Source of the DNA: Oscillospiraceae bacterium
Lineage (GTDB): Bacteria > Bacillota > Clostridia > Oscillospirales > Oscillospiraceae
Assembly (NCBI GenBank): GCA_017457285.1
Contig: JAFTHT010000003.1
Location: 1-61,070 of the forward strand
DNA: 61,070 nucleotides
Reading direction: 5' to 3'
This document shows, piece by piece, positions 43,828 through 52,352 of the stretch; the first letter of the stretch is position 1; each line of letters opens with the position of its first letter. The notes below the pieces were generated by a model that saw nothing but the letters and a program-made list of their open reading frames with translations, made no database searches and had not been told where the DNA came from. A program made the translations under genes and the position numbers.

Positions 43828-44451
43828 TTAATTGACGCTCTGCTTTTCAGGGGTGCCCTTGAATTCTTCCATGGTGGCGGCGGTTTCCGAGGAGATGCCC
43901 TCCCGCTTGAAAATCTTGCCGACGGTGGTGAAAATCACCTTCAAATCCATGAAAAAGCTGATATTTTCCACATATTCCACATCCAGCCGGAACTTTTCCT
44001 CCCAGGAGATGGCGTTGCGGCCGTTGACCTGGGCCCAGCCCGTCAGGCCGGGGCGGACATCGTGGCGGCGGCGCTGCTCTACATTATATAAAGGTAAATA
44101 TTTCACCAGCAGCGGCCGGGGGCCCACGATGGACATCTGCCCCAGCAGGATATTCACCAGCTCCGGCAGCTCGTCCAGAGAAGTGGAGCGCAGGAGCTTG
44201 CCGTAGCGGTTCAGCCGCTGCTCGTCGGGGAGCAGGTTGCCATCCGCGTCCTTTTCGCAGGACATGGTGCGAAATTTAATCAGACGAAAAATTTTCTCAT
44301 TCTTTCCGGGCCGCAGCTGGGTGAAGAAGGGATTGCCCTTCATAAACCAGGCGCCCAGGAGCATCAAAATCAGAAACACCGGGCTCAGCACCAGAAGCGC
44401 CGTCAGCGACAGCAGAAAATCCAGAATTCGCTTTATGTATTTGGGGTACAT
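43828..44451 (-). CDS. Initiating polyprenyl-phosphate sugar-1-phosphate transferase (PglC-like)
   Basis: The 207-residue protein has a hydrophobic N-terminal segment (about 9-33), the KFRTMS motif, [12 protein letters not shown] and [14 protein letters not shown], all signatures of monotopic phosphoglycosyl transferases. It starts repeat-unit assembly by moving a sugar-phosphate to undecaprenyl phosphate. It is the only initiating transferase in the window. With its neighbours it resembles PglC, which uses UDP-diNAcBac. Confidence 0.92.
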   Translation of the reverse strand: MYPKYIKRILDFLLSLTALLVLSPVFLILMLLGAWFMKGNPFFTQLRPGKNEKIFRLIKFRTMSCEKDADGNLLPDEQRLNRYGKLLRSTSLDELPELVNILLGQMSIVGPRPLLVKYLPLYNVEQRRRHDVRPGLTGWAQVNGRNAISWEEKFRLDVEYVENISFFMDLKVIFTTVGKIFKREGISSETAATMEEFKGTPEKQSVN

Positions 44452-44473
44452 GGTGAACCTCCCATCACACGAC

Positions 44474-44693
44474 TGTCATTGCGAGGAGCGAAGCGACGTG
44501 GCAATCTCCCGGTAGAATGTCAGAAAAGTTACTATTTAGGTGGATGCCACCGGATTAATAAGCATTTTACATCCTTCCGGATTTCTGTATTCATGAGATT
44601 GTACCAGGAGATTGCCACGGCCCTTCGGGCCTCGCAATGACATCCTTATTTATGAAAGCGGATTGCCACGGGCCTTGCGGCCCTCATAATGAC
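44474..44693. repeat. Family A palindromic repeat, long form plus an extra half
   Basis: Ends TGTCATTGCGAGG (44474) and GCAATGACA (to 44642) enclose about 140 bases. The inner part is, in reverse complement, similar to the inner part of the copy at 59039-59205. An additional right half (GATTGCCACGGG to ATAATGACG) follows to 44693. It fills the gap between the sugar transferase and aminotransferase genes. Confidence 0.8.
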
Positions 44694-44714
44694 GTATGTA
44701 ATTTTCAGGCACTT

Positions 44715-45824
44715 TTAGAAAAACGATTTCACGATCTCGGTCACGTAATCCTGTTCCTCAGCCGTCATTTTGATATCCGAGGGCAGGCACAGGCCCCGCT
44801 TGAAAATATCCTCGTTGACGGCCTCGCCGCCGGCGGTGATGAAGTCGTGGCCGGCGAACACCGGCTGCATATGCATGGGCTTCCAGATGGGCCGGGCTTC
44901 CACGTTATGTTCAGCCAGCTTTGCCATCAGCGCCATGGGATCGCCCCGGTCCAGCAGGATGCAGGACAGCCAGAAATTGGGCTGGGTATCCGCTTCATAG
45001 GGGTTCATGGTCAGGGGCAGATCCTTGAACGCCGCCTCATACCGGCGGAAAATGGCGGTTTTTCGTTCCCGATGCTCCTCCAGGTGGAGCAGCTGCCCCC
45101 GGCCGATGCCCGCCACCACGTTGCTCATGCGGTAGTTGTAGCCGATCATCTCGTGCTGATACCAGGGGGCATTCTCCCGGGCCTGGGTGGCCAGCTTGAA
45201 GGCCAACGCCCGGTCCTCCGGCCTTTTCGTCAGGAGCATACCGCCGCCGGAGGTGGTGATGATCTTGTTACCGTTGAAGCTGACGATGTTATAATCGCCA
45301 AAGGTGCCGCACTGGCGGCCATGGTAAGTGGTGGACAGGGCCTCCGCCGCGTCCTCAATGAGAATCGCATGATGGCGGTGGCAAATATCCAGAATTTCGT
45401 CCATTTTGGCAGGGGTGCCGTACAAATGGGCCAGCACCACCACCCGGGCTTCGGGGTACTTTTCGAAGGCCCGCTCCAGGGCGATGGGGTCCATGTTCCA
45501 GGTTTCCCGGTCGGAATCGATGAACACCTGCCGCCCGCCCTCGTAGCTGACCGGGTTGACGGTGGCGGCAAAGGTCATATCGGAGCAGAGGACGGTATCC
45601 CCCCGCTTCACCCCGGCCAGTTTTACAGCCAGGTGCAGCGCCGCGGTGCCGGAGCAAAGGGACAGGCCATGGAGCCCGCCGCCCAGGTAATCGCACAGCT
45701 CCGTCTCAAAATTGTCGCAGTTGAAGCCCAGGGGGGCAATCCAGTTTTTGTCGAAGGCCTCCTGAATGAAGGTCATTTCCTCCCCATGCATGGTGGGGAC
45801 GGACAGGGGAATGCGTTTTTCCAT
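44715..45824 (-). CDS. DegT/DnrJ/EryC1/StrS-family sugar aminotransferase (PglE-like)
   Basis: The 369-residue protein has the family SGTAALHLAVKLAGVKRGD, a FAATVNPVSYEGG region, IEDAAEALSTTYHGRQCGTFG and FNGNKIITTSGGGM, where Lys binds PLP. It forms a 4-amino sugar nucleotide from a 4-keto sugar. Adjacent PglD- and PglC-like genes suggest UDP-diNAcBac or a related sugar. No membrane-bound PglF dehydratase is in view. The first gene of the capsule region, about 47 bases from the promoter start. Confidence 0.9.
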   Translation of the reverse strand: MEKRIPLSVPTMHGEEMTFIQEAFDKNWIAPLGFNCDNFETELCDYLGGGLHGLSLCSGTAALHLAVKLAGVKRGDTVLCSDMTFAATVNPVSYEGGRQVFIDSDRETWNMDPIALERAFEKYPEARVVVLAHLYGTPAKMDEILDICHRHHAILIEDAAEALSTTYHGRQCGTFGDYNIVSFNGNKIITTSGGGMLLTKRPEDRALAFKLATQARENAPWYQHEMIGYNYRMSNVVAGIGRGQLLHLEEHRERKTAIFRRYEAAFKDLPLTMNPYEADTQPNFWLSCILLDRGDPMALMAKLAEHNVEARPIWKPMHMQPVFAGHDFITAGGEAVNEDIFKRGLCLPSDIKMTAEEQDYVTEIVKSFF

Positions 45825-45877
45825 AATCTTCGCCGCTTTCTGTGCCGATACTTCGGCAGTATATACAATATCACCTT

Positions 45878-45906
45878 ATTCTAACATGATATGATACAAA
45901 ATTCAA
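45878..45906 (-). promoter_or_regulatory. Main promoter of the capsule region
   Basis: On the minus strand TTGAAT (45901-45906), 17 bases, TAGAAT (45878-45883). The start would be near 45871. It reads leftwards into the aminotransferase gene at 45824. No clear intrinsic terminator is seen between here and 27.3 kb, so about 18 kb may be co-transcribed. Confidence 0.78.
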
Positions 45907-45938
45907 CCCCAAAAAATCGGGTGCGGCCAGGGAACCCC

Positions 45939-46168
45939 CGTAGGGGCCGATGCCCACATCGGAGCGCAGATTGTGGATAAAATTGTACATGATTGTTTAG
46001 CGCCCAAGCCTTCCCCCTGGGGGGAAGGTGCCCCGAAGGGGCGGATGAGGGGTCTGCAGTCGGATGATCTACGCATTTCAGGTAATCGTAGTGCAGACCC
46101 CTCATCAGTCACAAAAATGGTTCCGAAGAACCATTTTTTGTGCCAGCTTCCCCCCAGGGGGAAGCCTT
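45939..46168. repeat. Palindromic repeats between the divergent capsule and purine promoters
   Basis: A half copy of the family C repeat (TAGGGGCCGATGCCCACATC, 45941-45960) is followed by a large nested palindrome (46006-46168). Its outer arms are AAGCCTTCCCCCTGGGG and the complementary end. Inner arms contain GATGAGGGGTCTGC and GCAGACCCCTCATC, and there is a small hairpin around TGGTTC/GAACCA. No gene is visible in 45830-46518 apart from the regulatory elements listed. Confidence 0.75.
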
Positions 46169-46348
46169 ATTGCGTCCCTTCGGGGCGCTCGGTAGCCGGA
46201 GACCGCCGCAATTCAATTACACCGCTAAACAATCCTTTTCCCCGTCATCCCCTTTTGGGGCGGAGGTATTTACGCCGCAGCCTGATTGTATTGTCAACAT
46301 CCACATGGAATCGTTTCAAAATGGCTCAGAAACTGTCTTTTCACCGAA

Positions 46349-46377
46349 TTGACGAACGAATCGACTTATGTTATAAT
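46349..46377 (+). promoter_or_regulatory. Purine operon promoter
   Basis: TTGACG (46349-46354), 17 bases, perfect TATAAT (46372-46377). Transcription would start near 46384, just upstream of the ZTP aptamer, which fits a leader RNA controlled by attenuation. Confidence 0.9.
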
Positions 46378-46394
46378 GAATCCGTATTCAATAG

Positions 46395-46465
46395 CGCCCC
46401 TGTTACTGACGGTTTTGAGTGGAGCACCACACGGAGCAGAGGCGTATAAAGCCGACCGTCTGGGC
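46395..46465 (+). ncRNA. ZTP/ZMP riboswitch (pfl motif) controlling the purine operon
   Basis: P1 pairs CGCCCCTGT (46395-46403) with GCAGAGGCG (46436-46444), one mismatch. P2 is GTGG-AGCA-CCAC (46419-46430). GACGG (46408-46412) pairs perfectly with CCGTC (46456-46460) as the pseudoknot, covarying from the usual GGCGG/CCGCC. The conserved CTGGGCA follows at 46460-46466. This is the layout of the ZTP aptamer, which senses ZMP/ZTP when 10-formyl-THF runs low. The GGGCA end overlaps the terminator stem, so ligand binding should allow read-through into purE. Confidence 0.92.
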
Positions 46466-46499
46466 ACACGCACCTTGACCGGTTGGCGTGTGCCTTTTT
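46463..46499 (+). terminator. Attenuator terminator of the ZTP riboswitch
   Basis: GGCACACGC (46463-46471) and GCGTGTGCC (46486-46494) form a perfect 9-bp stem with a 14-base loop, followed by five Ts. The 5' arm shares bases with the aptamer's GGGCA, the standard switch arrangement. Confidence 0.92.
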
Positions 46500-46518
46500 A
46501 CATTTTGGAGGTTTTTAC

Positions 46519-47001
46519 ATGAAAAAAGTCGCCATCATCATGGGTTCCGATTCCGACCTGCCCGTGGTCCGCAAGGCCGCGGATACCCTGGTCAGCTTCG
46601 GCGTGCCCTATGAAATGCACATCTATTCCGCCCACCGGACTCCGGTGGAGGCCCGTGATTTCGCCCTGAATGCCCGCAGTGCAGGCTTCGGTGCCATCAT
46701 CTGTGCCGCCGGTATGGCCGCCCATCTGGCCGGTGCCATCGCCGCCAACACCACCCTGCCCGTGATCGGCATCCCCATGAAGTCCACCACCTTCTCCAAC
46801 GGTATTGACGCCCTCCTGTCCACGGTCCAGATGCCCTCCGGTATCCCTGTCGCCACCGTGGCGGTGGATGGCGCGGTCAATGCCGCTTTGTTGTCTATCG
46901 AGATTCTGGCCGTCACCGACGATGCCCTGGCCCAAAAGCTGGACGCCAAGCGCAAGGCCGACGCCGAAAAGGTCCTCCAGAAGGACGCCGCACTGCAATA
47001 A
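46519..47001 (+). CDS. purE: PurE, N5-carboxyaminoimidazole ribonucleotide mutase
   Basis: The 160-residue protein has IIMGSDSDLPVVRKA, YSAHRTP and a GIDALLSTVQMP segment, matching class I PurE. It interconverts N5-CAIR and CAIR. No purK gene is in the window, although class I PurE normally needs PurK to make N5-CAIR. The ATG at 46519 follows GGAGG by 7 bases; a longer in-frame start would lie inside the terminator. Confidence 0.93.
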   Translation: MKKVAIIMGSDSDLPVVRKAADTLVSFGVPYEMHIYSAHRTPVEARDFALNARSAGFGAIICAAGMAAHLAGAIAANTTLPVIGIPMKSTTFSNGIDALLSTVQMPSGIPVATVAVDGAVNAALLSIEILAVTDDALAQKLDAKRKADAEKVLQKDAALQ

Positions 47002-47011
47002 GCAAAAATGC

Positions 47012-47109
47012 TGTCATTGCGAGCCAGTGCGCTTAAGTGGCGTGGCAATCCCCCAAGGTTTCCGATAGCCTCAGGAGATTGCCACGGCCCTGCGGGCCTC
47101 GCAATGACA
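47012..47109. repeat. Family A palindromic repeat between purE and purC
   Basis: A 98-base element from TGTCATTGCGAG to CTCGCAATGACA, nearly identical internally to the copy at 43702-43801. It can fold into one long stem and lies in the co-transcribed gap. Confidence 0.85.
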
Positions 47110-47154
47110 TAGAATAAACAATATACTCATTTTTTCAGAAAGAGGTAATCAACC

Positions 47155-47847
47155 ATGGAAAATCTGACTCTGCTTTACACCGGTAAGACCAAGAATGTTT
47201 ATGCCCTGCCCAACGGCAACTGCCTGCTGAAGTTCAAGGACGACTGCACCGGCAAGGACGGTGTGTTCGATCCCGGCGAGAACGCCGTGGGCCTGACCAT
47301 CGAGGGCGTGGGCGATGTGAACCTGCGGATGAGCATCTACTTCTTCGAGAAGATCAACGCCGCCGGCATCCGCACCCACTACGTCAGCGCCGACCTGGCC
47401 AACACCACCATGGAAGTCCTGCCCGCCAAGGTCTTTGGCAAGGGCCTGGAGGTCATCTGCCGCAATAAGGCCGTGGGCTCCTTCATCCGCCGCTACGGCG
47501 CCCTGATCGAGTCCGGCGCCGACCTGCCCAGCTATGTGGAGACCACCCTGAAGGACGATGCCAAGGGCGATCCCCTGATCACCAAGGACGCTCTGGTGGC
47601 CATCGGCGTCATGACCGACGAGCAGTACGAGGACCTGAAGGCCCAGACCCAGGCCATCACCAAGATCGTGGCCGACGACCTGGCCGCCAAGGGCCTGGAG
47701 CTGTACGACATCAAGTTCGAGTTCGGCTACGACCCCGACGGCAATGTCATGCTGATTGACGAGGTCGCCTCCGGCAATATGCGGGTCTACAAGGACGGCG
47801 AATACGTGGACCCCCTGACCCTGAACAAGCTGTTCTTCGCCAACTGA
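47155..47847 (+). CDS. purC: PurC, SAICAR synthetase
   Basis: The 230-residue protein has [45 protein letters not shown] and [12 protein letters not shown], the complete set of PurC signatures. It joins CAIR and aspartate with ATP to form SAICAR. Length is normal for the bacterial type. Confidence 0.96.
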   Translation: MENLTLLYTGKTKNVYALPNGNCLLKFKDDCTGKDGVFDPGENAVGLTIEGVGDVNLRMSIYFFEKINAAGIRTHYVSADLANTTMEVLPAKVFGKGLEVICRNKAVGSFIRRYGALIESGADLPSYVETTLKDDAKGDPLITKDALVAIGVMTDEQYEDLKAQTQAITKIVADDLAAKGLELYDIKFEFGYDPDGNVMLIDEVASGNMRVYKDGEYVDPLTLNKLFFAN

Positions 47848-47872
47848 TCCACAAATCCATAAAACGAGATGG

Positions 47873-48072
47873 ATCGATAGATACGGGATATAAGATACGA
47901 GATACGAGATATTCCTTGTCGTGACCGTATCTCATATCCGTTACGAGATATGCCTGGTGGCGAAAGTGCCATCAGGATACGAGATGATGCGGATCTTCGC
48001 GATATCCCGTATCTCATATCTCGTATCTCGTATCTCACTCTGCATCTCATATCTTCTGCATCCCGTATCTAT
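47873..48072. repeat. Family D GATACGAGATA repeat array between purC and purF
   Basis: Repeated units of GATACGAGATA and their reverse complements (TATCTCGTATC) lie in both orientations. They would fold into large hairpins. A related array lies between purD and purL. No open frame is supported here. Confidence 0.75.
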
Positions 48073-48089
48073 AGCAAGGAGGTCACTAA

Positions 48090-49511
48090 ATGGGTGGCTT
48101 TTTCGGGGCTATTACCCGCAAAGAATGTAAATATGACGTGTTTTTCGGCACGGATTATCACTCCCACCTCGGCACCCGCCGGGGCGGTATGGCGTTTTTT
48201 GACGAGCAGAAAGGCTTCCAGCGCCAGATCCACAACATCGAAAACACTCCCTTCCGCACCAAATTCGAGTCCGATATGGGCAAATTCTGCGGCCATGCCG
48301 GCATCGGCTGCATCTCCGACACCGACCCCCAGCCTCTGCTGGTCCGGTCCCACCTGGGGATGTTCGCCATCGCCACCGTGGGCCTGATTAACAACGCCGA
48401 GGAGCTGGTGGAAAAGACCTTCTCCGGCCCCGGCCATCAGTTCATGGCCATGTCCTCCGGCAAGGTCAACACCACGGAGCTGACCGCCGCCCTCATCAAC
48501 CAAAAAAGCGACATCGTCGAGGGCATCCACCATGCCCAGAACATTATCGACGGCTCCTGCACCATTCTGCTGCTGACCCCCGACGGCCTCATCGCCGCCC
48601 GGGACCGGCTGGGCCGCATCCCGGTGCTGGTGGGCCAGAGCCTGGAGGGCTGCTGCGTTTCCTTCGAGTCCTTCGCCTACCACAAGCTGGGCTACCAGGA
48701 CTACTACGAGCTGGGCCCCGGTGAGATCGTGAAGATCACCCCCGGCGGCGTGGAGCAGCTGGCCGCCCCCGGCAAGGAAATGAAGATCTGCGCCTTCCTG
48801 TGGACCTACTACGGCTACCCCAACTCCAATTACGAGGGCAAGAACGTGGAGGTCATGCGCTACCGCAACGGCGAGATCATGGCCCGGGACGAAGCCAAGG
48901 CCGGTACCCTGCCGGATGTGGACTTCGTGGCCGGTGTGCCGGATTCCGGCCTCCCCCACGCCATCGGCTACGCCAACGAGAGCCACAAGGCCTACGCCCG
49001 GCCCTTCGTGAAATACACCCCCACCTGGTCCCGTTCCTTCATCCCCTCCAATCAGGAGATGCGCAATCTCGTGGCGGAAATGAAGCAGATTCCCGTGCCG
49101 GAGCTGATTCAGGACAAGAAGCTGCTGTTCGTGGACGATTCCATCGTCCGGGGCACCCAGCTCAACGAAACCGTTCAGTTCCTCTATGAAAGCGGCGCCA
49201 AGGAAGTGCATATGCGCTCTGCCTGTCCGCCCATCATGTACAGCTGCAAATATCTGAATTTCTCCAGCAGCAAATCCGAAATGGAGCTGCTGGCCCGGAA
49301 GACCATCCAGAAGCTGGAGGGTCTGGAGGGCATGAAGCACATCGACGAATACACCGACCGCACCACCGAGCGGGGACAGTGCCTGCTGAAGACCATCTGC
49401 GAGGACATGGGCTTCGACTCCCTGGGCTACCAGAGCCTGGAGGGCCTCCTGGAGGCCATCGGCCTGGACCGGGAAAAGGTCTGCACCTACTGCTGGAACG
49501 GCAAGGAATAA
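48090..49511 (+). CDS. purF: PurF-like amidophosphoribosyltransferase lacking the N-terminal catalytic cysteine
   Basis: The 473-residue protein has the PurF two-domain order: a class II glutaminase (about 1-230) and a PRPP-binding transferase domain with LLFVDDSIVRGTQL near 349-362 and SACPPIMYSC. In active PurF the residue after Met is the nucleophilic Cys; here the start is M-G-G-F-F-G. The Arg of the GHTRY motif (here GHAGIG) and the HNG motif are also changed. It may use free ammonia, or ammonia from a partner. I recall similar GGFFG proteins from Bacteroidetes, not checked. AAGGAGG is 7 bases before the ATG. Confidence 0.88.
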   Translation: MGGFFGAITRKECKYDVFFGTDYHSHLGTRRGGMAFFDEQKGFQRQIHNIENTPFRTKFESDMGKFCGHAGIGCISDTDPQPLLVRSHLGMFAIATVGLINNAEELVEKTFSGPGHQFMAMSSGKVNTTELTAALINQKSDIVEGIHHAQNIIDGSCTILLLTPDGLIAARDRLGRIPVLVGQSLEGCCVSFESFAYHKLGYQDYYELGPGEIVKITPGGVEQLAAPGKEMKICAFLWTYYGYPNSNYEGKNVEVMRYRNGEIMARDEAKAGTLPDVDFVAGVPDSGLPHAIGYANESHKAYARPFVKYTPTWSRSFIPSNQEMRNLVAEMKQIPVPELIQDKKLLFVDDSIVRGTQLNETVQFLYESGAKEVHMRSACPPIMYSCKYLNFSSSKSEMELLARKTIQKLEGLEGMKHIDEYTDRTTERGQCLLKTICEDMGFDSLGYQSLEGLLEAIGLDREKVCTYCWNGKE

Positions 49512-49520
49512 GCCCTACGC

Positions 49521-49675
49521 CTTGCCCCCCTCATTTATGAGGGGGGTGGACGAGCGAAGCGAGGCCGGGGGGAGTCCGTGACAAAGAGAAGAGAGAAGCC
49601 TGCTTTCGTAGGGGATACCGCAACGATTCACTTAATACTGACTCCCCCCCGCCCCTCATAAATGAGGGGGGCAAG
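49521..49675. repeat. Family B palindromic repeat between purF and purM
   Basis: The ends are CTTGCCCCCCTCATTTATGA and its reverse complement (to 49675). The centre includes AGAGAAGCCTGCTTTCGTAG, also found in the copy at 53606-53852. It is a 155-base foldable element within the operon. Confidence 0.85.
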
Positions 49676-49718
49676 ATTGATACCTAATATATAAAACTTC
49701 CGAAAAGGAGCTTTCATC

Positions 49719-50771
49719 ATGGATCACAAGAACTCCCAGTCTGCCAGCTACGCGGCTGCCGGTGTGGACATTACCGCCGGTTATAAGGCTGTCGAGCTGA
49801 TGAAGAAGCACGTTGCCCGGACCCGCAACGCTGGGTGCCTGGATGACGTAGGCGGCTTCGGCGGCTGCTTCGGCCTGCCCATCGCCGGCATGGAGGAGCC
49901 CGTTCTGGTCTCCGGCACCGACGGCTGCGGCACCAAGGTCAAGCTGGCCATCCTCATGGACAAGCACGACACCATCGGCATCGATGCCGTGGCCATGTGC
50001 GTCAACGACATCATCTGCGTGGGCGCCAAGCCCCTGTTCTTCCTGGACTACATCGCCTGCGGCAAGAACATCCCCGAGAAGATCGCTGCCATCGTTTCCG
50101 GCGTGGCCGAGGGCTGCGTCCAGTCCGGCGCCGCCCTCATCGGCGGCGAGACCGCGGAGCATCCCGGTCTGATGCCTGTGGAGGACTACGACCTGGCCGG
50201 CTTCGCCGTGGGCATCGTGGACAAGAAGAAGATCATCAAGAATGAGCGCATGGCCGCCGGTGACGTGGTCATCGCCCTGGCCTCCACCGGCATCCATTCC
50301 AACGGCTTCAGCCTCTGCCGGAAGGTTTTCAACATCGACAATAATGACCCCCTGCTCTACGAAAGCCGCGAAGAGCTGGGCGGCAAGACCATCGCCGAAA
50401 CCCTGCTGACCCCCACCAAAATCTACGTCAAGAGCATCCTGGCGCTGCTGGAAAAGGTGGACGTGAAGGGCATCAGCCACATCACCGGCGGCGGCTTCTA
50501 CGAAAATATTCCCCGCTCCATCCCCGACGGCCTCTGCGCCAAAATCGACAAGTCCGCCGTGAAGGTCCTGCCCATTTTCGACCTGATTATGTCCTTCGGC
50601 AACATTCCCGAGCGGGATATGTACAATACCTATAATATGGGCGTGGGCATGAGCGTTGTGGTTCCCGCCGACCAGGTGGACACCGCGCTGGAAATCCTCA
50701 AGGCCAACGGCGAGGATGCCTACGTCATCGGTTCCATCATCGAAAACGACGAGAAGGTGATTCTGGAGTGA
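49719..50771 (+). CDS. purM: PurM, AIR synthetase
   Basis: The 350-residue protein has [44 protein letters not shown] and [13 protein letters not shown], typical PurM motifs. It closes FGAM to AIR with ATP. The 3' end overlaps purN by 4 bases. Confidence 0.96.
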   Translation: MDHKNSQSASYAAAGVDITAGYKAVELMKKHVARTRNAGCLDDVGGFGGCFGLPIAGMEEPVLVSGTDGCGTKVKLAILMDKHDTIGIDAVAMCVNDIICVGAKPLFFLDYIACGKNIPEKIAAIVSGVAEGCVQSGAALIGGETAEHPGLMPVEDYDLAGFAVGIVDKKKIIKNERMAAGDVVIALASTGIHSNGFSLCRKVFNIDNNDPLLYESREELGGKTIAETLLTPTKIYVKSILALLEKVDVKGISHITGGGFYENIPRSIPDGLCAKIDKSAVKVLPIFDLIMSFGNIPERDMYNTYNMGVGMSVVVPADQVDTALEILKANGEDAYVIGSIIENDEKVILE

Positions 50772-51355
50772 AGCGGATCGCGGTTTTCGTTTCCGGCGGC
50801 GGCACCAACCTCCAGGCCCTGATCGATGCCCAGGGGACAGTCCTGAACAGCGGCAAAATCACCCTGGTGGTGGCCAACAACGCCGACGCTTACGCCCTGG
50901 AGCGGGCAAAAAAGGCCGGCATCGCCACGGAAGTGGTGCTGAAAAAGCAGTGCGGCTCCCAGGCGGCTTTCGAAGAGCGGCTGAAGGAGGTCCTGACTGC
51001 CCACGGCATCGATATCATCGTCCTGGCGGGCTTCATGACCATCCTGACGGAGAATTTCACCAGCTGCTACCCCAAGCGAATCCTGAATGTCCACCCCAGC
51101 CTGATCCCTTCCTTCTGCGGCGAGGGCTTCTACGGCCTGCGGGTCCATCAGGCGGCGCTGGATTACGGCGTGAAGGTCACCGGCGCCACGGTGCATTTCG
51201 TCAACGAAATCCCCGATGGCGGCGAGATCATCGCCCAGAAGGCCGTCTACATCGAAGACGGCGACACCCCCGAAACGCTGCAGCGCCGGGTCATGGAACA
51301 GGCGGAATGGATTCTGCTCCCCGAAGCTGCCGAAAAGGTCTGTAAGGAACTTTAG
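50768..51355 (+). CDS. purN: PurN, GAR transformylase
   Basis: The 195-residue protein has [47 protein letters not shown] and [14 protein letters not shown], matching PurN. It uses 10-formyl-THF, so limited folate would raise ZMP and fit the riboswitch. GTG start in a 4-base overlap with purM. Confidence 0.95.
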   Translation: MKRIAVFVSGGGTNLQALIDAQGTVLNSGKITLVVANNADAYALERAKKAGIATEVVLKKQCGSQAAFEERLKEVLTAHGIDIIVLAGFMTILTENFTSCYPKRILNVHPSLIPSFCGEGFYGLRVHQAALDYGVKVTGATVHFVNEIPDGGEIIAQKAVYIEDGDTPETLQRRVMEQAEWILLPEAAEKVCKEL

Positions 51356-51364
51356 AAACCACCC

Positions 51365-51443
51365 CGTAGGGGCCGATGCCCACATCGGCCCTCGCCGCAG
51401 GCGCAATGCGGAACCCGGGCCGATGTGGGCATCGGCCCCTACG
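51365..51443. repeat. Family C palindromic repeat between purN and purO
   Basis: CGTAGGGGCCGATGCCCACA and its complement at the far end enclose a short centre (79 bases in all). The same arms occur at 45939-45962 and within 53696-53768. Confidence 0.85.
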
Positions 51444-51473
51444 GCATGACAGCATGAATTGGAGGATATACCA

Positions 51474-52187
51474 ATGAACGTCTACGAAACCAAAACCATG
51501 GCCGCCTGGCTGGACGGCAACACCTACCCCGGCCGGGGCATCGTCCTGGGCGTGGCCCCTGATGGCAAGAAGGCCGTGGCGGCTTACTTCATCATGGGCC
51601 GGTCCGTCAACTCCCGGAACCGGGTGTTCTGCCTGGAGCCCGACGGCATCCGTACCGAGGCCCACGACCCCGCCCTGATGAAGGATCCTCACCTGATTAT
51701 CTACCATCCTGTCCGTGAGCTGGGCGATGGCCTGATCGTCACCAACGGCGACCAGACCGATACCATCTGGCAGTTCGCCGCCCGTGGCGAGAGCTGGGAG
51801 GCCGCTCTGCGGACCCGCCAGTTCGAGGACGACGGCCCCAACTGGACCCCCCGGATTTCCGGCATCCAGGCCGGCGACGGCTCCTACAAAATGTCCATCC
51901 TGAAGGCCGCCGACCCCGAGGGCAACGCCTGCGCCCGGTTCTTCTGGGAGTACCCCGCCACCGCGGGCCTGGGCCACTTCCTGCACACCTACGTCTGCGA
52001 CGGCAACCCCGTGATTCCCACCTTCCAGGGCGAGCCCGAGCGGGTGGAGATTCCCGGCGATATCGACGCCTTCACCAAGGAGCTGTGGGAGAATCTGGAC
52101 GAAAACAACAAGATTTCCCTCTTCGTCCGCTACACCGACCTCGCCACCGGCGAAAAGGAACAGCGGATCATCAATAAGCACTGCTAA
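51474..52187 (+). CDS. purO: PurO-type IMP cyclohydrolase
   Basis: The 237-residue protein matches the PurO/PF07826 family, first known in archaea: MAAWLDGNTYPGRGIVLG, AYFIMGRSVNSRNRVF and LIIYHPVRELGDGLIVTNGD. It closes FAICAR to IMP. In most bacteria this is the N-terminal half of PurH; here it is replaced by a stand-alone enzyme next to a transformylase-only gene. The ATG at 51474 is 8 bases from GGAGG. Confidence 0.9.
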   Translation: MNVYETKTMAAWLDGNTYPGRGIVLGVAPDGKKAVAAYFIMGRSVNSRNRVFCLEPDGIRTEAHDPALMKDPHLIIYHPVRELGDGLIVTNGDQTDTIWQFAARGESWEAALRTRQFEDDGPNWTPRISGIQAGDGSYKMSILKAADPEGNACARFFWEYPATAGLGHFLHTYVCDGNPVIPTFQGEPERVEIPGDIDAFTKELWENLDENNKISLFVRYTDLATGEKEQRIINKHC

Positions 52188-52198
52188 TCGCACGCCTC

Positions 52199-52322
52199 CT
52201 TGCCCCCCTCATTTATGAGGGAGGTGGACGAGCGAAGCGAGGCCGGGGGGAGTCTGCCCCCGGTATACTCCCCCCGCCCCGGGCTACGCCGGGGCACCCC
52301 CCTCATAAATGAGGGGGGCGAG
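52199..52322. repeat. Family B palindromic repeat between purO and purH
   Basis: Arms CTTGCCCCCCTCATTTATGA and the complement at the right end (52300-52322) with GGGGGAGTC and ACTCCCCCC next in. A 124-base copy of the element at 49521-49675. Confidence 0.85.
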
Positions 52323-52352
52323 CGTATCTACTATTATTTGGAGGTTATCAAA

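Noticed and set aside
46395-46499. Guanine/PreQ1 riboswitch or PurR-box control of the purine operon
   Set aside because: The conserved core, pseudoknot and CTGGGCA fit the ZTP class; no purine-riboswitch core or PurBox pair is seen.
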